This document shows, piece after piece, positions 26,381 through 34,722 of a DNA stretch of 64,000 nt. The DNA is taken from NCBI GenBank assembly GCA_900549995.1, contig URQQ01000015.1, positions 1-64,000 on the forward strand, given 5' to 3'. The notes beneath the pieces were generated by a model. It searched no databases and was not told the DNA's origin. It worked only from the letters and a program-made list of their open reading frames with translations. The DNA comes from an uncultured Lachnospiraceae bacterium. GTDB taxonomy: Bacteria > Bacillota > Clostridia > Lachnospirales > Lachnospiraceae. Position numbers and translations under genes: made by a program. Positions within the stretch are counted from its first letter, which is position 1, and each line of letters begins with the position of its first letter.

Positions 26381-28888
26381 CTACTCTGCTTCCCTGAGCC
26401 GCTCAACCACAGCCTTTTTATTCAAAAACTTTGTCAGGATCACGGAAGTCAGAACAGACAGTATCACACCTGCCATAAGAACCATACCTGCTGCCTGCGC
26501 ATATACTCCTGGCACAAATCCGGTGGATACCGGCGGATCCGCCACCGCTTTCCCTACGATATATCCAATCGGAATCATCACCAGAAGGCTGACCAGAACC
26601 ATTTTCATGCCATCCCTGCAGATATTCCCCGTCATCTGACGGCTGGTCATCCCGATGGACTGCATCGCCGCAAATTCGATCTTCCTTGATAATACTCCTG
26701 TCACAAGAGTATTGACAATATTCGCCATCCCGATAAATCCAAAAATCAGCCCTACAAAAATCCCAAGCATCGTCTTCTGCGCTTTCTGTGCCTCCTGGCT
26801 AATCCTTGTCATATATTTTGAAGTCACTCTGACCTGGGAATTGAATGTCTCTGCCGCTATCTGGTCAATAGCCTTCTGTTGTTCTTTCACATGACCGCCT
26901 GATGTATTGATCCGGACACTTGAGAGCATCTTATCTGCACTGTTTCCATAAATCTCTCGGAATGTCCTGTTATTTATCACAAGCTGTGTGACTGAAGCCG
27001 CCAGTTCTCCCGCATAGTTATCCGTCATTCCTCCTACAACAGCCAGTACGGTAAATGTTCTCGTTACATACTCCTGTGCCTGATCGTTATAAAACGAAAT
27101 CTCAATTTCTTCTCCCGCCTTCAGTATATCATACTGGTAATCTGAAGGCTGCCCCCAGCCGTCAGAAGGCTGATAGATCAGGTAATTACCCTCTGCAAAT
27201 TTCCGGGAATCAAGTTCCCCGTCAAAAATATTCAGCTGCTTTGCTTCCATCGGAAGGGCCTCTGCTTCCATTCCCATAATCCCAATCTCATAGTTCCCAT
27301 CAGGAAGAACACCATAAATCTCACTGCCGCTCTCCTGATACTCTTTCTCAATAACTTCTTTAAGCTTTCCTTCAAATTTTACCTTGCCCATAGATTCATC
27401 GTAGAGTCCCATATCTGATATTTCCTTAAAATCCCGTGGCTTATAATATGCGTAGCATTCTTCCACAAAATCTAATGATTCCAACTGATCAGAAAGCTGA
27501 CTCTCCAGAGGTTGATACGGTTCCTCCATCACCTGGTCTGCATGATACTGGTACACCCTGAAATCTGCCTCGTTCATCCGGTTCACCATATATTCCGTAT
27601 CATATCCGATCATCGTTGTATACAGCACACAGAATAAAATTCCGCTCAATGCAAAAGATACCACTGCAAATACGGTCTTTTTCCTGCCTCCTGTGCGGAA
27701 ACGTGCTGCTTCCACCGGTGAAACCCTCGATGCAAGGCGCAACGCTTTTCTGCTGCTGATCCATACGGTCGCCGCAGAGAATACCACCGCCGCAGGAATT
27801 GCCATAATCAGGCTGATCCTCGTCTCATAGAACTGTGAAAATGTATAATCAAGCATTCTGCATAACCGTATTACATAGATATTGATCAGTGTTCCTGCCA
27901 GTACTCCCACAGCTGTCCCTGCGGCACCAAGCCTTTGTATCTGGTATCCCAGCATGACCCGGATCTGCTTTCCGGTCATACCGATCGTCTTCATATTTCC
28001 CATAAACCGGATATCATTTACAATAGAGATATAAAATATATTATAAATGAGAAAATATCCGCAGGCGATGATCAGTAATAGAATTGCTGCCGCCCCATAA
28101 TATATGGTGATGGAAAAATGATCTGACATAATCCAAAAAGCACCTGTGCCTCCCACTTTGTCATTCAGTTCCTCTAACATTTCGCTAAGCTCACTGTCTG
28201 ATGTGGAAGATGTGACCGCAGACAGTTTTGTGAAAATCTTACTGTTACTGTCTCCCAGCTCCGGATTATAGACATCCGGGAAATCTTCGGCAGTATAAAC
28301 CTCTTCATAATTTTCAATCGCACTGAGCGGATTTTTATAAAACCCTGCAATTGTGACTTCCACCGGCTCCACCGCCTGCTGCCCATTCCTGATGACAGCC
28401 AGATTCAGCGTCATCTTCTGGCCCGGAGTCATCTTTCGCCCAATCTTTTTGGCCAGAGTATCGGACATAAGAATCTCTCTGCTGTTCTTTGGATACTGCC
28501 CGGCAATCAGATCCACGTAGTTGTGCCCATAATAAGTGTCACTGACTCCCAGAAGTTTCAGCGTAAGCCCTGCAAACTCCTGGTTATGGGGTGTTCCCTC
28601 AGAACATGGCCTTGCAATATCTGCCCATTCCACTTCATCCTGTGCCCGGACTTTCGAAAGAACATCCAGGCCGCCCGAGATACCTGCGCCGTTCGTCCCC
28701 GGCCCCGGATTCATAGTGGACTCCGTCTTAATGGCTCTGACCGTACTGATTCCGGCACCGCACACGATCGTAATCAGAATCGCTGTCAGCCCAATCGCAA
28801 AACACGCCATCATATTCCGAAGCCTGTGAGCTTTCATCGTCTCCTGTGCAATTTCTTTTACAATCTCTTTGTTGGAGTTCTCAAACAT
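26381..28888 (-). CDS. FtsX-type ABC transporter permease
   Basis: 835 residues. The layout is a membrane segment at about 24-45, a large extracytoplasmic domain to about 260, three membrane segments (about 265-380), one near 410-430, a second extracytoplasmic domain to about 700, and three terminal segments. Two FtsX blocks are visible (FMGNMKTIGMTGKQI and FAAMQSIGMTSRQM). Such permeases with a dedicated ATPase export or strip antimicrobial compounds or lipids, and often act as sensors for a coupled kinase. Its ATG overlaps the ATPase stop as TAATG, implying translational coupling. Confidence 0.85.
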   Translation of the reverse strand: MFENSNKEIVKEIAQETMKAHRLRNMMACFAIGLTAILITIVCGAGISTVRAIKTESTMNPGPGTNGAGISGGLDVLSKVRAQDEVEWADIARPCSEGTPHNQEFAGLTLKLLGVSDTYYGHNYVDLIAGQYPKNSREILMSDTLAKKIGRKMTPGQKMTLNLAVIRNGQQAVEPVEVTIAGFYKNPLSAIENYEEVYTAEDFPDVYNPELGDSNSKIFTKLSAVTSSTSDSELSEMLEELNDKVGGTGAFWIMSDHFSITIYYGAAAILLLIIACGYFLIYNIFYISIVNDIRFMGNMKTIGMTGKQIRVMLGYQIQRLGAAGTAVGVLAGTLINIYVIRLCRMLDYTFSQFYETRISLIMAIPAAVVFSAATVWISSRKALRLASRVSPVEAARFRTGGRKKTVFAVVSFALSGILFCVLYTTMIGYDTEYMVNRMNEADFRVYQYHADQVMEEPYQPLESQLSDQLESLDFVEECYAYYKPRDFKEISDMGLYDESMGKVKFEGKLKEVIEKEYQESGSEIYGVLPDGNYEIGIMGMEAEALPMEAKQLNIFDGELDSRKFAEGNYLIYQPSDGWGQPSDYQYDILKAGEEIEISFYNDQAQEYVTRTFTVLAVVGGMTDNYAGELAASVTQLVINNRTFREIYGNSADKMLSSVRINTSGGHVKEQQKAIDQIAAETFNSQVRVTSKYMTRISQEAQKAQKTMLGIFVGLIFGFIGMANIVNTLVTGVLSRKIEFAAMQSIGMTSRQMTGNICRDGMKMVLVSLLVMIPIGYIVGKAVADPPVSTGFVPGVYAQAAGMVLMAGVILSVLTSVILTKFLNKKAVVERLREAE

Positions 28889-29562
28889 TATTCTTCACCT
28901 CCAACAATTTTACCATCTTCAATGTGGATTGTCCGGTCAGCAAGCTGGGCAATCTCTTCATTATGGGTAATCATAATCACCGTCTGATGAAATTCGCGGC
29001 TCGTCATTTTCAGAAGTCCCATGACCTCCTGACTCGTCTTACTGTCCAGATTCCCTGTCGGCTCATCCGCAAGGATGATCGCAGGTTTCGCCGCAAGTGC
29101 CCGCGCAATTGCCACCCTCTGCTGCTGTCCCCCCGACAATTGATTGGGATATGCCTTCATTTTATGATCGATTCCAAGCATTGACGTGATCCGGTGAATG
29201 TATTTCTCATCTACTTTATTCCCGTCAAGTTTTACCGGAAGAACAATATTTTTGTATACATTCAATACAGTCACCAGGTTATAATTCTGAAAGATAAATC
29301 CAATCTTCCTTCTTCGAAATATCGTCAGCTCATCCGGCTTCATTTTGGAAATATCCTGACCATCGATGATCACTTCCCCGGCATCCGGGTAATCAAGCCC
29401 TCCCACAAGATTCAGAATTGTTGTCTTTCCTGAACCGCTTGTTCCAACCACCGCGACAAACTCCCCCTTTTCTACCGAAAAGCTGCTGTGGTCAACTGCT
29501 TTCACCAGATTTTCATCTTTCCCATAATATTTCACAAGCCCTTTTGCTTCTAATATTTTCAT
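28888..29562 (-). CDS. ABC transporter ATP-binding protein (MacB/BceA type)
   Basis: 224 residues. Walker A GTSGSGKTT, Q loop FIFQNYNL, signature LSGGQQQRVAIARAL, Walker B IILADEPTGNLD and a switch His in MITHNEE. The LDSKTSQEVM segment is typical of MacB/LolD/BceA ATPases that power FtsX permeases. ATG 29562 is chosen because AGGAG lies just upstream. It is the first gene of the operon. Confidence 0.92.
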   Translation of the reverse strand: MKILEAKGLVKYYGKDENLVKAVDHSSFSVEKGEFVAVVGTSGSGKTTILNLVGGLDYPDAGEVIIDGQDISKMKPDELTIFRRRKIGFIFQNYNLVTVLNVYKNIVLPVKLDGNKVDEKYIHRITSMLGIDHKMKAYPNQLSGGQQQRVAIARALAAKPAIILADEPTGNLDSKTSQEVMGLLKMTSREFHQTVIMITHNEEIAQLADRTIHIEDGKIVGGEE

Positions 29563-29584
29563 CTTCTCTCTCCTCGTTCTATTC

Positions 29585-29637
29585 ATTATAGATTTGATAA
29601 TTCTATTAAAGCAAGAAGTTCTTACAAAGTTCTTACA
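29585..29637 (-). promoter_or_regulatory. Promoter of the ABC/two-component operon with perfect tandem operator
   Basis: On the minus strand TGTAAGAACTT occurs twice head to tail (29637 to 29627 and 29626 to 29616), an exact 11-bp period. The -35 TTGCTT (29614 to 29609) follows 1 bp later, then an 18-bp spacer and TATAAT (29590 to 29585). OmpR-family regulators bind such 11-bp direct repeats next to -35 boxes, so this is the likely site of the operon's own regulator. Confidence 0.75.
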
Positions 29638-29674
29638 GACTGTGAGAAATGCCTCTGGATTTTAGATAGATATA

Positions 29675-29700
29675 TGTTAGAATAATCTTAACATTATAAT
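29675..29700 (+). promoter_or_regulatory. glnA -10 box with overlapping inverted repeat
   Basis: TATAAT at 29695-29700. Just upstream, TGTTA at 29675-29679 and TAACA at 29689-29693 are inverted with a 9-nt centre. The repeat covers the spacer and -35 area, a typical repressor position. It resembles a GlnR/TnrA site (TGTNA-N7-TNACA) but is two bases longer. Confidence 0.45.
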
Positions 29701-29746
29701 TTTGCTTGCTGTGAAAATTTTCGAAAAAAGAAAATGGAGGACAGGT

Positions 29747-31174
29747 ATGTTAAACGCAGTAGATGTAAAAAAGGTATGTGAAGAACAAAATATCCGGATG
29801 ATTGATTTCAAAATGACGGATCTGGACGGAAGATGGCGTCATATTACGATTCCGGTGGAGCGGTTCAATGAAGACATTTTTGTGTACGGAATCGGATTTG
29901 ACGGCTCAAACTATGGTTATGCGGCTGTAGAAAAAAGTGACATGGTCTTTATCCCAGACCCGGCAACCGCTGTCGTAGACCCATTTACGGAAATTCCAAC
30001 TCTGACAATGTGCGGAAATGTATGTGTGATCGGAAAAGAGAATACTCCTTTTGACCAGTATCCAAGAAATGTAAGCCTGCGTGCAGTCGAGTATATGCAG
30101 TCTGAAGGGATTGCAGACCAGATGCTGATCGGACCTGAATTTGAATTTCATTTGTTTGACAATGTCAGCTACATGGTTGAACCACAAAGGACCGGATTCA
30201 CAGTCGATACAAGACAGGCTTCCTGGAACAGCGGAAAAGAAGGCCCGGACAATGCAGGATACCAGGTTCCGCCGAAGGGCGGCTATCACATTGCCGCACC
30301 TCACGACATCGCATACAGCCTGAGGAGTAAGATGTGTATGTACATGGAGGACTGGGGTGTTGATGTAAAATATCACCATCACGAAGTCGGCGGCTCCGGA
30401 CAGATGGAGATCGAAGTTGAACTCGGTGATATGGTTGATATGGCTGATAAAACCATGATTATCAAGTATATCATTAAAAACGCAGCTGTTCAGGACGGCC
30501 GGACTGCTACGTTCATGCCAAAGCCAATTTACAAAGAGGCCGGAAACGGTATGCATGTACATATGCTTCTTATGAAAGACGGCGAACCAGTTTTCTATGA
30601 CGAGAACGGTTACTCAGGGTTAAGCAAAACTGCTCATTACTTTATCGGAGGACTTTTAAAGCATGTGGCATCCCTGTGCGCATTCACCAATCCGTCTACA
30701 AACTCCTTTAAGAGACTGGTTCCGGGATACGAAGCTCCTGTGACGATTGGATACGCCACCTCCAACCGAAGCGCAGTCATCCGTATTCCAGCATATGCAA
30801 AAGCGCCCAAAGCCAAACGCTTTGAGCTGAGAAACCCGGACGCAACTGCGAACCCTTACTATGCTTATGCCGCAATCCTGATGGCTGGAATTGACGGAAT
30901 TAAAAATCAGATTGATCCAAAAGCGAATGGCTGGGGACCATATGACTTCAACCTCTATGACCTGCCGGAAGAAGAGAAAGAAAAAATACAGTCTCTTCCA
31001 AAATCACTGGACGAAGCTTTAGATGCCCTGGAGACTGACCATGAATACCTGACTTCCGGAGGGGTATTCCCTGAACGCCTGATTGAGATATGGCTGAAAC
31101 GCAAACGTGCAGAAAGCCTGGAGATTTCGCAGATTCCTCATCCCGCTGAATTCCAGAAATATTATGATCTGTAA
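29747..31174 (+). CDS. glnA: Glutamine synthetase type I
   Basis: 475 residues. Beta-grasp domain with FDGSNYGY, then catalytic domain: GPEFEFHLF metal ligands, KGGYH, HHHEVGGSGQMEIE, the ATP and metal site GNGMHVHM, NPSTNSFKRLVPGYEAP, and RFELRNPDATANPYYAYAAILMAG. It makes glutamine from glutamate, ammonia and ATP. The start at 29747 has GGAGG 6 nt upstream; an earlier in-frame ATG lacks one. No adenylylation-type NLYDLP site could be confirmed, although FNLYDLPEEE near the C-terminus resembles it. It stands alone and ends at a strong terminator. Confidence 0.93.
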   Translation: MLNAVDVKKVCEEQNIRMIDFKMTDLDGRWRHITIPVERFNEDIFVYGIGFDGSNYGYAAVEKSDMVFIPDPATAVVDPFTEIPTLTMCGNVCVIGKENTPFDQYPRNVSLRAVEYMQSEGIADQMLIGPEFEFHLFDNVSYMVEPQRTGFTVDTRQASWNSGKEGPDNAGYQVPPKGGYHIAAPHDIAYSLRSKMCMYMEDWGVDVKYHHHEVGGSGQMEIEVELGDMVDMADKTMIIKYIIKNAAVQDGRTATFMPKPIYKEAGNGMHVHMLLMKDGEPVFYDENGYSGLSKTAHYFIGGLLKHVASLCAFTNPSTNSFKRLVPGYEAPVTIGYATSNRSAVIRIPAYAKAPKAKRFELRNPDATANPYYAYAAILMAGIDGIKNQIDPKANGWGPYDFNLYDLPEEEKEKIQSLPKSLDEALDALETDHEYLTSGGVFPERLIEIWLKRKRAESLEISQIPHPAEFQKYYDL

Positions 31175-31185
31175 TAGAAATACAT

Positions 31186-31244
31186 AGGGAGCTGATGCAC
31201 TGACAGAGATTATGAAATCACTGTCAGTGCCGCAGCTCCCTTTT
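31186..31244. terminator. Terminator between glnA and the MATE gene
   Basis: AGGGAGCTG (31186-31194) with CAGCTCCCT (31233-31241), and inner CACTGACAG (31198-31206) with CTGTCAGTG (31221-31229), followed by TTTT on the plus strand. It serves glnA best. The A tract on the other side is short, so it is weaker for the MATE gene. Confidence 0.8.
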
Positions 31245-31257
31245 AAGGTTCTATTTT

Positions 31258-32634
31258 TCATATATTTCCTGATTCTATAGCCAGCGATGAGGACTTCTTT
31301 GCCTTGCCCGCATATTGATACACTTCCTTCTTTTTCCACATAAACCATACAGATACAAATACCGTCAGAAATTCTGCCACAGGCACCGCAAGCCATACAC
31401 CGTTTACTCCCAGTAATTCAGGCAGCACGAGAATACTGACAACAATGAATCCAAATGTTCTCATGAAGGATATAATCGCAGAAACTTTCCCATTTGACAA
31501 TGCCGTAAACAATGACGATGAAAAGATATTTACCCCTGCAAAAAAATAATTCAAAGAAAACAGGAAAAATCCATTCCTCGCAATCTCATAAGTCTGTGTT
31601 CCCTTCGGTGTGAAGATCTCCACAACAACCGATGACCCAAGAAGTGCAAGAACCGAGACGACCGCTGCCGACGCAACGATAAATGTCGTGCAGATTTTAA
31701 ATACCCTCCGCAGCATCACGTTGTTCCTGCTCCCATAATTATAGCTGATGACAGGCGCCACTCCGATGGCAAATCCCATATACAGGGAATTAAACATAAA
31801 CTGTCCATACAGCACAATCGTAATTGCCGCCACCCCTGTTTCCCCAAGAAGTTTCAGCATAATAATATTAAACAGGTATGTGATAATCGCATTCGAGAAA
31901 TTCGTCACCATCTCTGAGGAACCATTCAGACAGCTGTCCCGCAATACTCTCAAATCCAGTTTAGGCTTTACAAAATGAAGCTCTCCTTTATTAAAGGCAA
32001 AGTATAAAAGCCCTGCCACTGCCGGGATCAGCTGTCCGATGCCTGTTGCCAGCGCAGCTCCTTTGATTCCCATATTCATCGGTCCCATAAATACATAATC
32101 AAGAACCGCATTTGCAACACCGCCCAGAACCGTCACAATCAGCCCGGCTACAGGCTTCCCTGCTGTCACAAAAAATGACTGGAAGAACAGCTGTAAAATA
32201 CAGGCCGGCGCAAAATATAAAAGAATGCTTAAGTATGCCTCACACTGCAAAAGAATCAGCTCCGTAGCCCCAAGCATTTTCACAAGCGGGGTGATAAACA
32301 GATTTCCGAGCACCAGTGCTAAACAGCCAAAAACCACACCGACCAGAATGATCATGGTGAAATTTTCTCTTGCTTCCTTCTCTTTCTTCTCCCCCAGTTT
32401 CATCGCGATAATCGCACTTCCCCCTGTTGCAAGCATAATACCTACCGCAATCAGAATGCTCGCCGCAGGATAAATGATATTCGAGGCCGAAAGTGCATCA
32501 CTTCCCACAAGCCTTGAAATAAAAACTCCATCTATAATTGTATACAATGACATGAATACCATCATAACCATCGATGGCAGTGCAAATCTAAGCAACGATA
32601 GAAATTTAAAATTTTGTCCGATTGACTTTGTCAT
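31258..32634 (-). CDS. MATE-family multidrug efflux transporter
   Basis: 458 residues and twelve hydrophobic segments in two related halves. Typical MATE stretches are MSLYTIIDGVFISRLVGSDALSASNIIYP near the N-terminus and LGGVANAVLDYVFMGPMNMGIKGAALATGIGQ at mid-protein. It exports cationic or organic toxins using Na+ or H+. It is transcribed away from a MerR-type regulator and its promoter has the 19-bp spacer that MerR proteins need, so drug-induced expression is very likely. Confidence 0.92.
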   Translation of the reverse strand: MTKSIGQNFKFLSLLRFALPSMVMMVFMSLYTIIDGVFISRLVGSDALSASNIIYPAASILIAVGIMLATGGSAIIAMKLGEKKEKEARENFTMIILVGVVFGCLALVLGNLFITPLVKMLGATELILLQCEAYLSILLYFAPACILQLFFQSFFVTAGKPVAGLIVTVLGGVANAVLDYVFMGPMNMGIKGAALATGIGQLIPAVAGLLYFAFNKGELHFVKPKLDLRVLRDSCLNGSSEMVTNFSNAIITYLFNIIMLKLLGETGVAAITIVLYGQFMFNSLYMGFAIGVAPVISYNYGSRNNVMLRRVFKICTTFIVASAAVVSVLALLGSSVVVEIFTPKGTQTYEIARNGFFLFSLNYFFAGVNIFSSSLFTALSNGKVSAIISFMRTFGFIVVSILVLPELLGVNGVWLAVPVAEFLTVFVSVWFMWKKKEVYQYAGKAKKSSSLAIESGNI

Positions 32635-32651
32635 ATTTATTCCTCTTTCCC

Positions 32652-32706
32652 TTGTATTTCCATCCCGTACTGGTTATCATAAGGTATAGTGTAACCCGAC
32701 AGTCAA
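32652..32706. promoter_or_regulatory. Overlapping divergent promoters with MerR-type 19-bp spacer
   Basis: Minus strand (MATE gene): TTGACT (32706 to 32701), a 19-bp spacer, TATGAT (32681 to 32676). The spacer holds an imperfect dyad GGTTACACTATACC. Plus strand (regulator): TTGTAT (32652-32657), 17 bp, TATCAT (32675-32680). The two -10 boxes overlap, so binding in the dyad could activate one promoter and repress the other. Confidence 0.75.
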
Positions 32707-32719
32707 GAGGTGATTACAA

Positions 32720-33541
32720 ATGGATTACAAAAATAAATATCTGACCACAGGAGAATTTGCAAAACTCACCGGAGTCACAAAACATACATTGTTCCATTAC
32801 GATGAGATTGGCCTGTTCTCTCCTGAACTGAAAACAGAAAATAATTACCGGTATTATTCTATCTCCCAGCTGGATGCATTTGATGTGATCTGGACTTTGA
32901 AGGAACTGGATATGCCGCTCTCTGAAATCAAGGAATACTTGAATCATAAAAGTCCGGAAACTTTGATCTCACTCCTCACCAAAGAGGAGAAAATCATCGA
33001 TCAAAAGCTTACAAATCTGAAGAAAACAAAAAAATGGCTTCAGAAAAAATCACAGATCATCAAAGAAGCGATGGAAATTAATTTTGACCAGATTGAGCTT
33101 AGGGAATTCCCTGCTCAGTATTATATTTTTTCTGAAACCTCTTCTTCCGATGACAAAGCCGTGGCGATGAAAATCGGAGAACTCGTGGCCTACTGTGAGA
33201 ACCGCGGTATCAAAAGCCCTTACAGTATTGGGTACCTTCAGCACTGGGAGAACATCAGACGAAAGATCTACAATGATTACCGGCACATTTATATGCTGTT
33301 TGATGATCCCCCAAAACAGATTCACTATCATGAGAAACCGGCCGGTACTTATCTTTGTGCATGGCATCAGGGACACTGGAACTCTATCGGGCAAAGTTAT
33401 GAAAGGCTCCTTGCCTGCGCAAAGACACATTCGCTTGTTCTTCATGAAGAATACTATGAAGATGCCATTTTGGACGAACTTACGATCAGCGGATATGAAA
33501 ATCACGTCACGCTGATCTCAGTGAGAGTATTGAACCGTTGA
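32720..33541 (+). CDS. MerR-family multidrug-responsive regulator (BmrR-like)
   Basis: 273 residues. Winged helix-turn-helix (LTTGEFAKLTGVTKHTLFHYDEIGLF, then YRYYSISQLDAFDVI) at 7-75, a long coiled-coil dimerisation helix to about 120, and a GyrI-like effector domain from 120 with LREFPAQYYIF, YSIGYL and AGTYLCAWHQGHW. It should sense lipophilic or cationic drugs. AGAGGTG precedes the ATG. It is divergent from the MATE pump and shares its control region, so the pump is the probable target. Confidence 0.9.
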   Translation: MDYKNKYLTTGEFAKLTGVTKHTLFHYDEIGLFSPELKTENNYRYYSISQLDAFDVIWTLKELDMPLSEIKEYLNHKSPETLISLLTKEEKIIDQKLTNLKKTKKWLQKKSQIIKEAMEINFDQIELREFPAQYYIFSETSSSDDKAVAMKIGELVAYCENRGIKSPYSIGYLQHWENIRRKIYNDYRHIYMLFDDPPKQIHYHEKPAGTYLCAWHQGHWNSIGQSYERLLACAKTHSLVLHEEYYEDAILDELTISGYENHVTLISVRVLNR

Positions 33542-33614
33542 TTCAGCAAATGTATCAGACCGCACTATATGCAATATTTACGGCAATATCTTCCATGTTT
33601 CCTCTCTCTCCCTC

Positions 33615-33623
33615 TGCTATAAT
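33615..33623 (+). promoter_or_regulatory. Extended -10 promoter of ddl
   Basis: TGCTATAAT, an extended -10 (TGn-TATAAT), 35 nt before the ddl start, without a good -35. Confidence 0.55.
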
Positions 33624-33657
33624 AAAGTGTATAATGAAAAAAGAGAGGAATTTACTT

Positions 33658-34722
33658 ATGAAAGAAAAATTAACCGTTGTCATTCTTTTCGGAGGTCAGT
33701 CCTCGGAACACGACGTATCCTGCAAGTCTGCCGTTACAATCATAAACAGTCTGAATACAGATAAATATAACCCGGTGCTTATCGGAATTACGAAAGAGGG
33801 CCGCTGGCTCTTAACCGGCTTTGCGGATCAGATTACGGATGGGACATGGAGAATTTCAGGAACGCCAGCCATTCTCTCCCCGGATGCCTGTGATCAGTGC
33901 GTCCTCATCTGGGATTCTGGTCAAATCCGAAAACTCCCTGTGGATGTAATTTTTCCTGTACTGCACGGAATGTATGGAGAAGACGGTACCGTTCAGGGTC
34001 TGTTCGAATTAAGCCAGATTCCATATGTGGGATGCGGCGTACTTGCATCTGCGGTATCGATGGATAAATTATATACGAAAATCATAGTTGATACTCTTGG
34101 CATCCGCCAGGCCCGCTACGTCGGTATTCCAGTTTCCGATCTGAAGGATATGGATACTGTGGTATCAAATGTTGAGGCAGAACTCGCCTATCCGGTCTTT
34201 GTAAAACCGTCAAAATCCGGTTCTTCCCAGGGAGTCAGCAAAGCTGCAGACCAAAAGGAACTCATTCAGGCTCTGAATCTCGCAGCCAAACATGATTCCA
34301 AAATTCTTGTGGAGGAAACCATTGCCGGGCGCGAAATCGAATGTGCGGTTCTTGGATACGGCTCCACTACACAGGCTTCCGGTGTCGGTGAGATTCTTGC
34401 CGCCGAAGCATTTTACAGCTACGATGCAAAATATAATAATCCCCAGTCTCAGACAGTGATTTCCCCTGACCTTCCAAACCAGACTACGGCAAAGCTTCAG
34501 GAATACGCCGTGCGCATATTTCAGGCAGTGGATGGCTTTGGACTCTCAAGAGTAGATTTCTTTGTCGAGCACTCTACCGGGGAAATTGTTTTCAATGAAA
34601 TTAATACATTGCCAGGCTTTACTTCCATCAGTATGTATCCGATGCTTTTTCGCGCCTGCGGACTGGATACAGACCAGCTTGTGGATGAACTGATCGCTCT
34701 TGCAATGGAACGGAGGAAATAG
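33658..34722 (+). CDS. ddl: D-alanine--D-alanine ligase
   Basis: 354 residues of ATP-grasp fold. LFGGQSSEHDVS at the N-terminus, HGMYGEDGTVQGLFELSQIPYVGCG, KPSKSGSSQGVSK, EEIAGRE-like ETIAGREIE and the C-terminal metal site FNEINTLPGFTSISMYP. The specificity loop reads FYSYDAKY, the Tyr type that makes D-Ala-D-Ala rather than the VanA D-Ala-D-Lac type. It supplies peptidoglycan precursors in the cytoplasm. AGAGG lies before ATG 33658; upstream in-frame ATGs precede or overlap the promoter. The stop TAG is immediately followed by the guaD ATG. Confidence 0.93.
   Translation: MKEKLTVVILFGGQSSEHDVSCKSAVTIINSLNTDKYNPVLIGITKEGRWLLTGFADQITDGTWRISGTPAILSPDACDQCVLIWDSGQIRKLPVDVIFPVLHGMYGEDGTVQGLFELSQIPYVGCGVLASAVSMDKLYTKIIVDTLGIRQARYVGIPVSDLKDMDTVVSNVEAELAYPVFVKPSKSGSSQGVSKAADQKELIQALNLAAKHDSKILVEETIAGREIECAVLGYGSTTQASGVGEILAAEAFYSYDAKYNNPQSQTVISPDLPNQTTAKLQEYAVRIFQAVDGFGLSRVDFFVEHSTGEIVFNEINTLPGFTSISMYPMLFRACGLDTDQLVDELIALAMERRK

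Noticed and set aside
29675..29693. Canonical GlnR box
   Set aside because: The arms are separated by 9 nt instead of 7, so it is reported only as an inverted repeat of unknown owner.
33658..34722. Vancomycin-resistance type D-Ala-D-Lac ligase
   Set aside because: The specificity loop is the Tyr type (FYSYDAKY) and no vanH or vanX partner is nearby.
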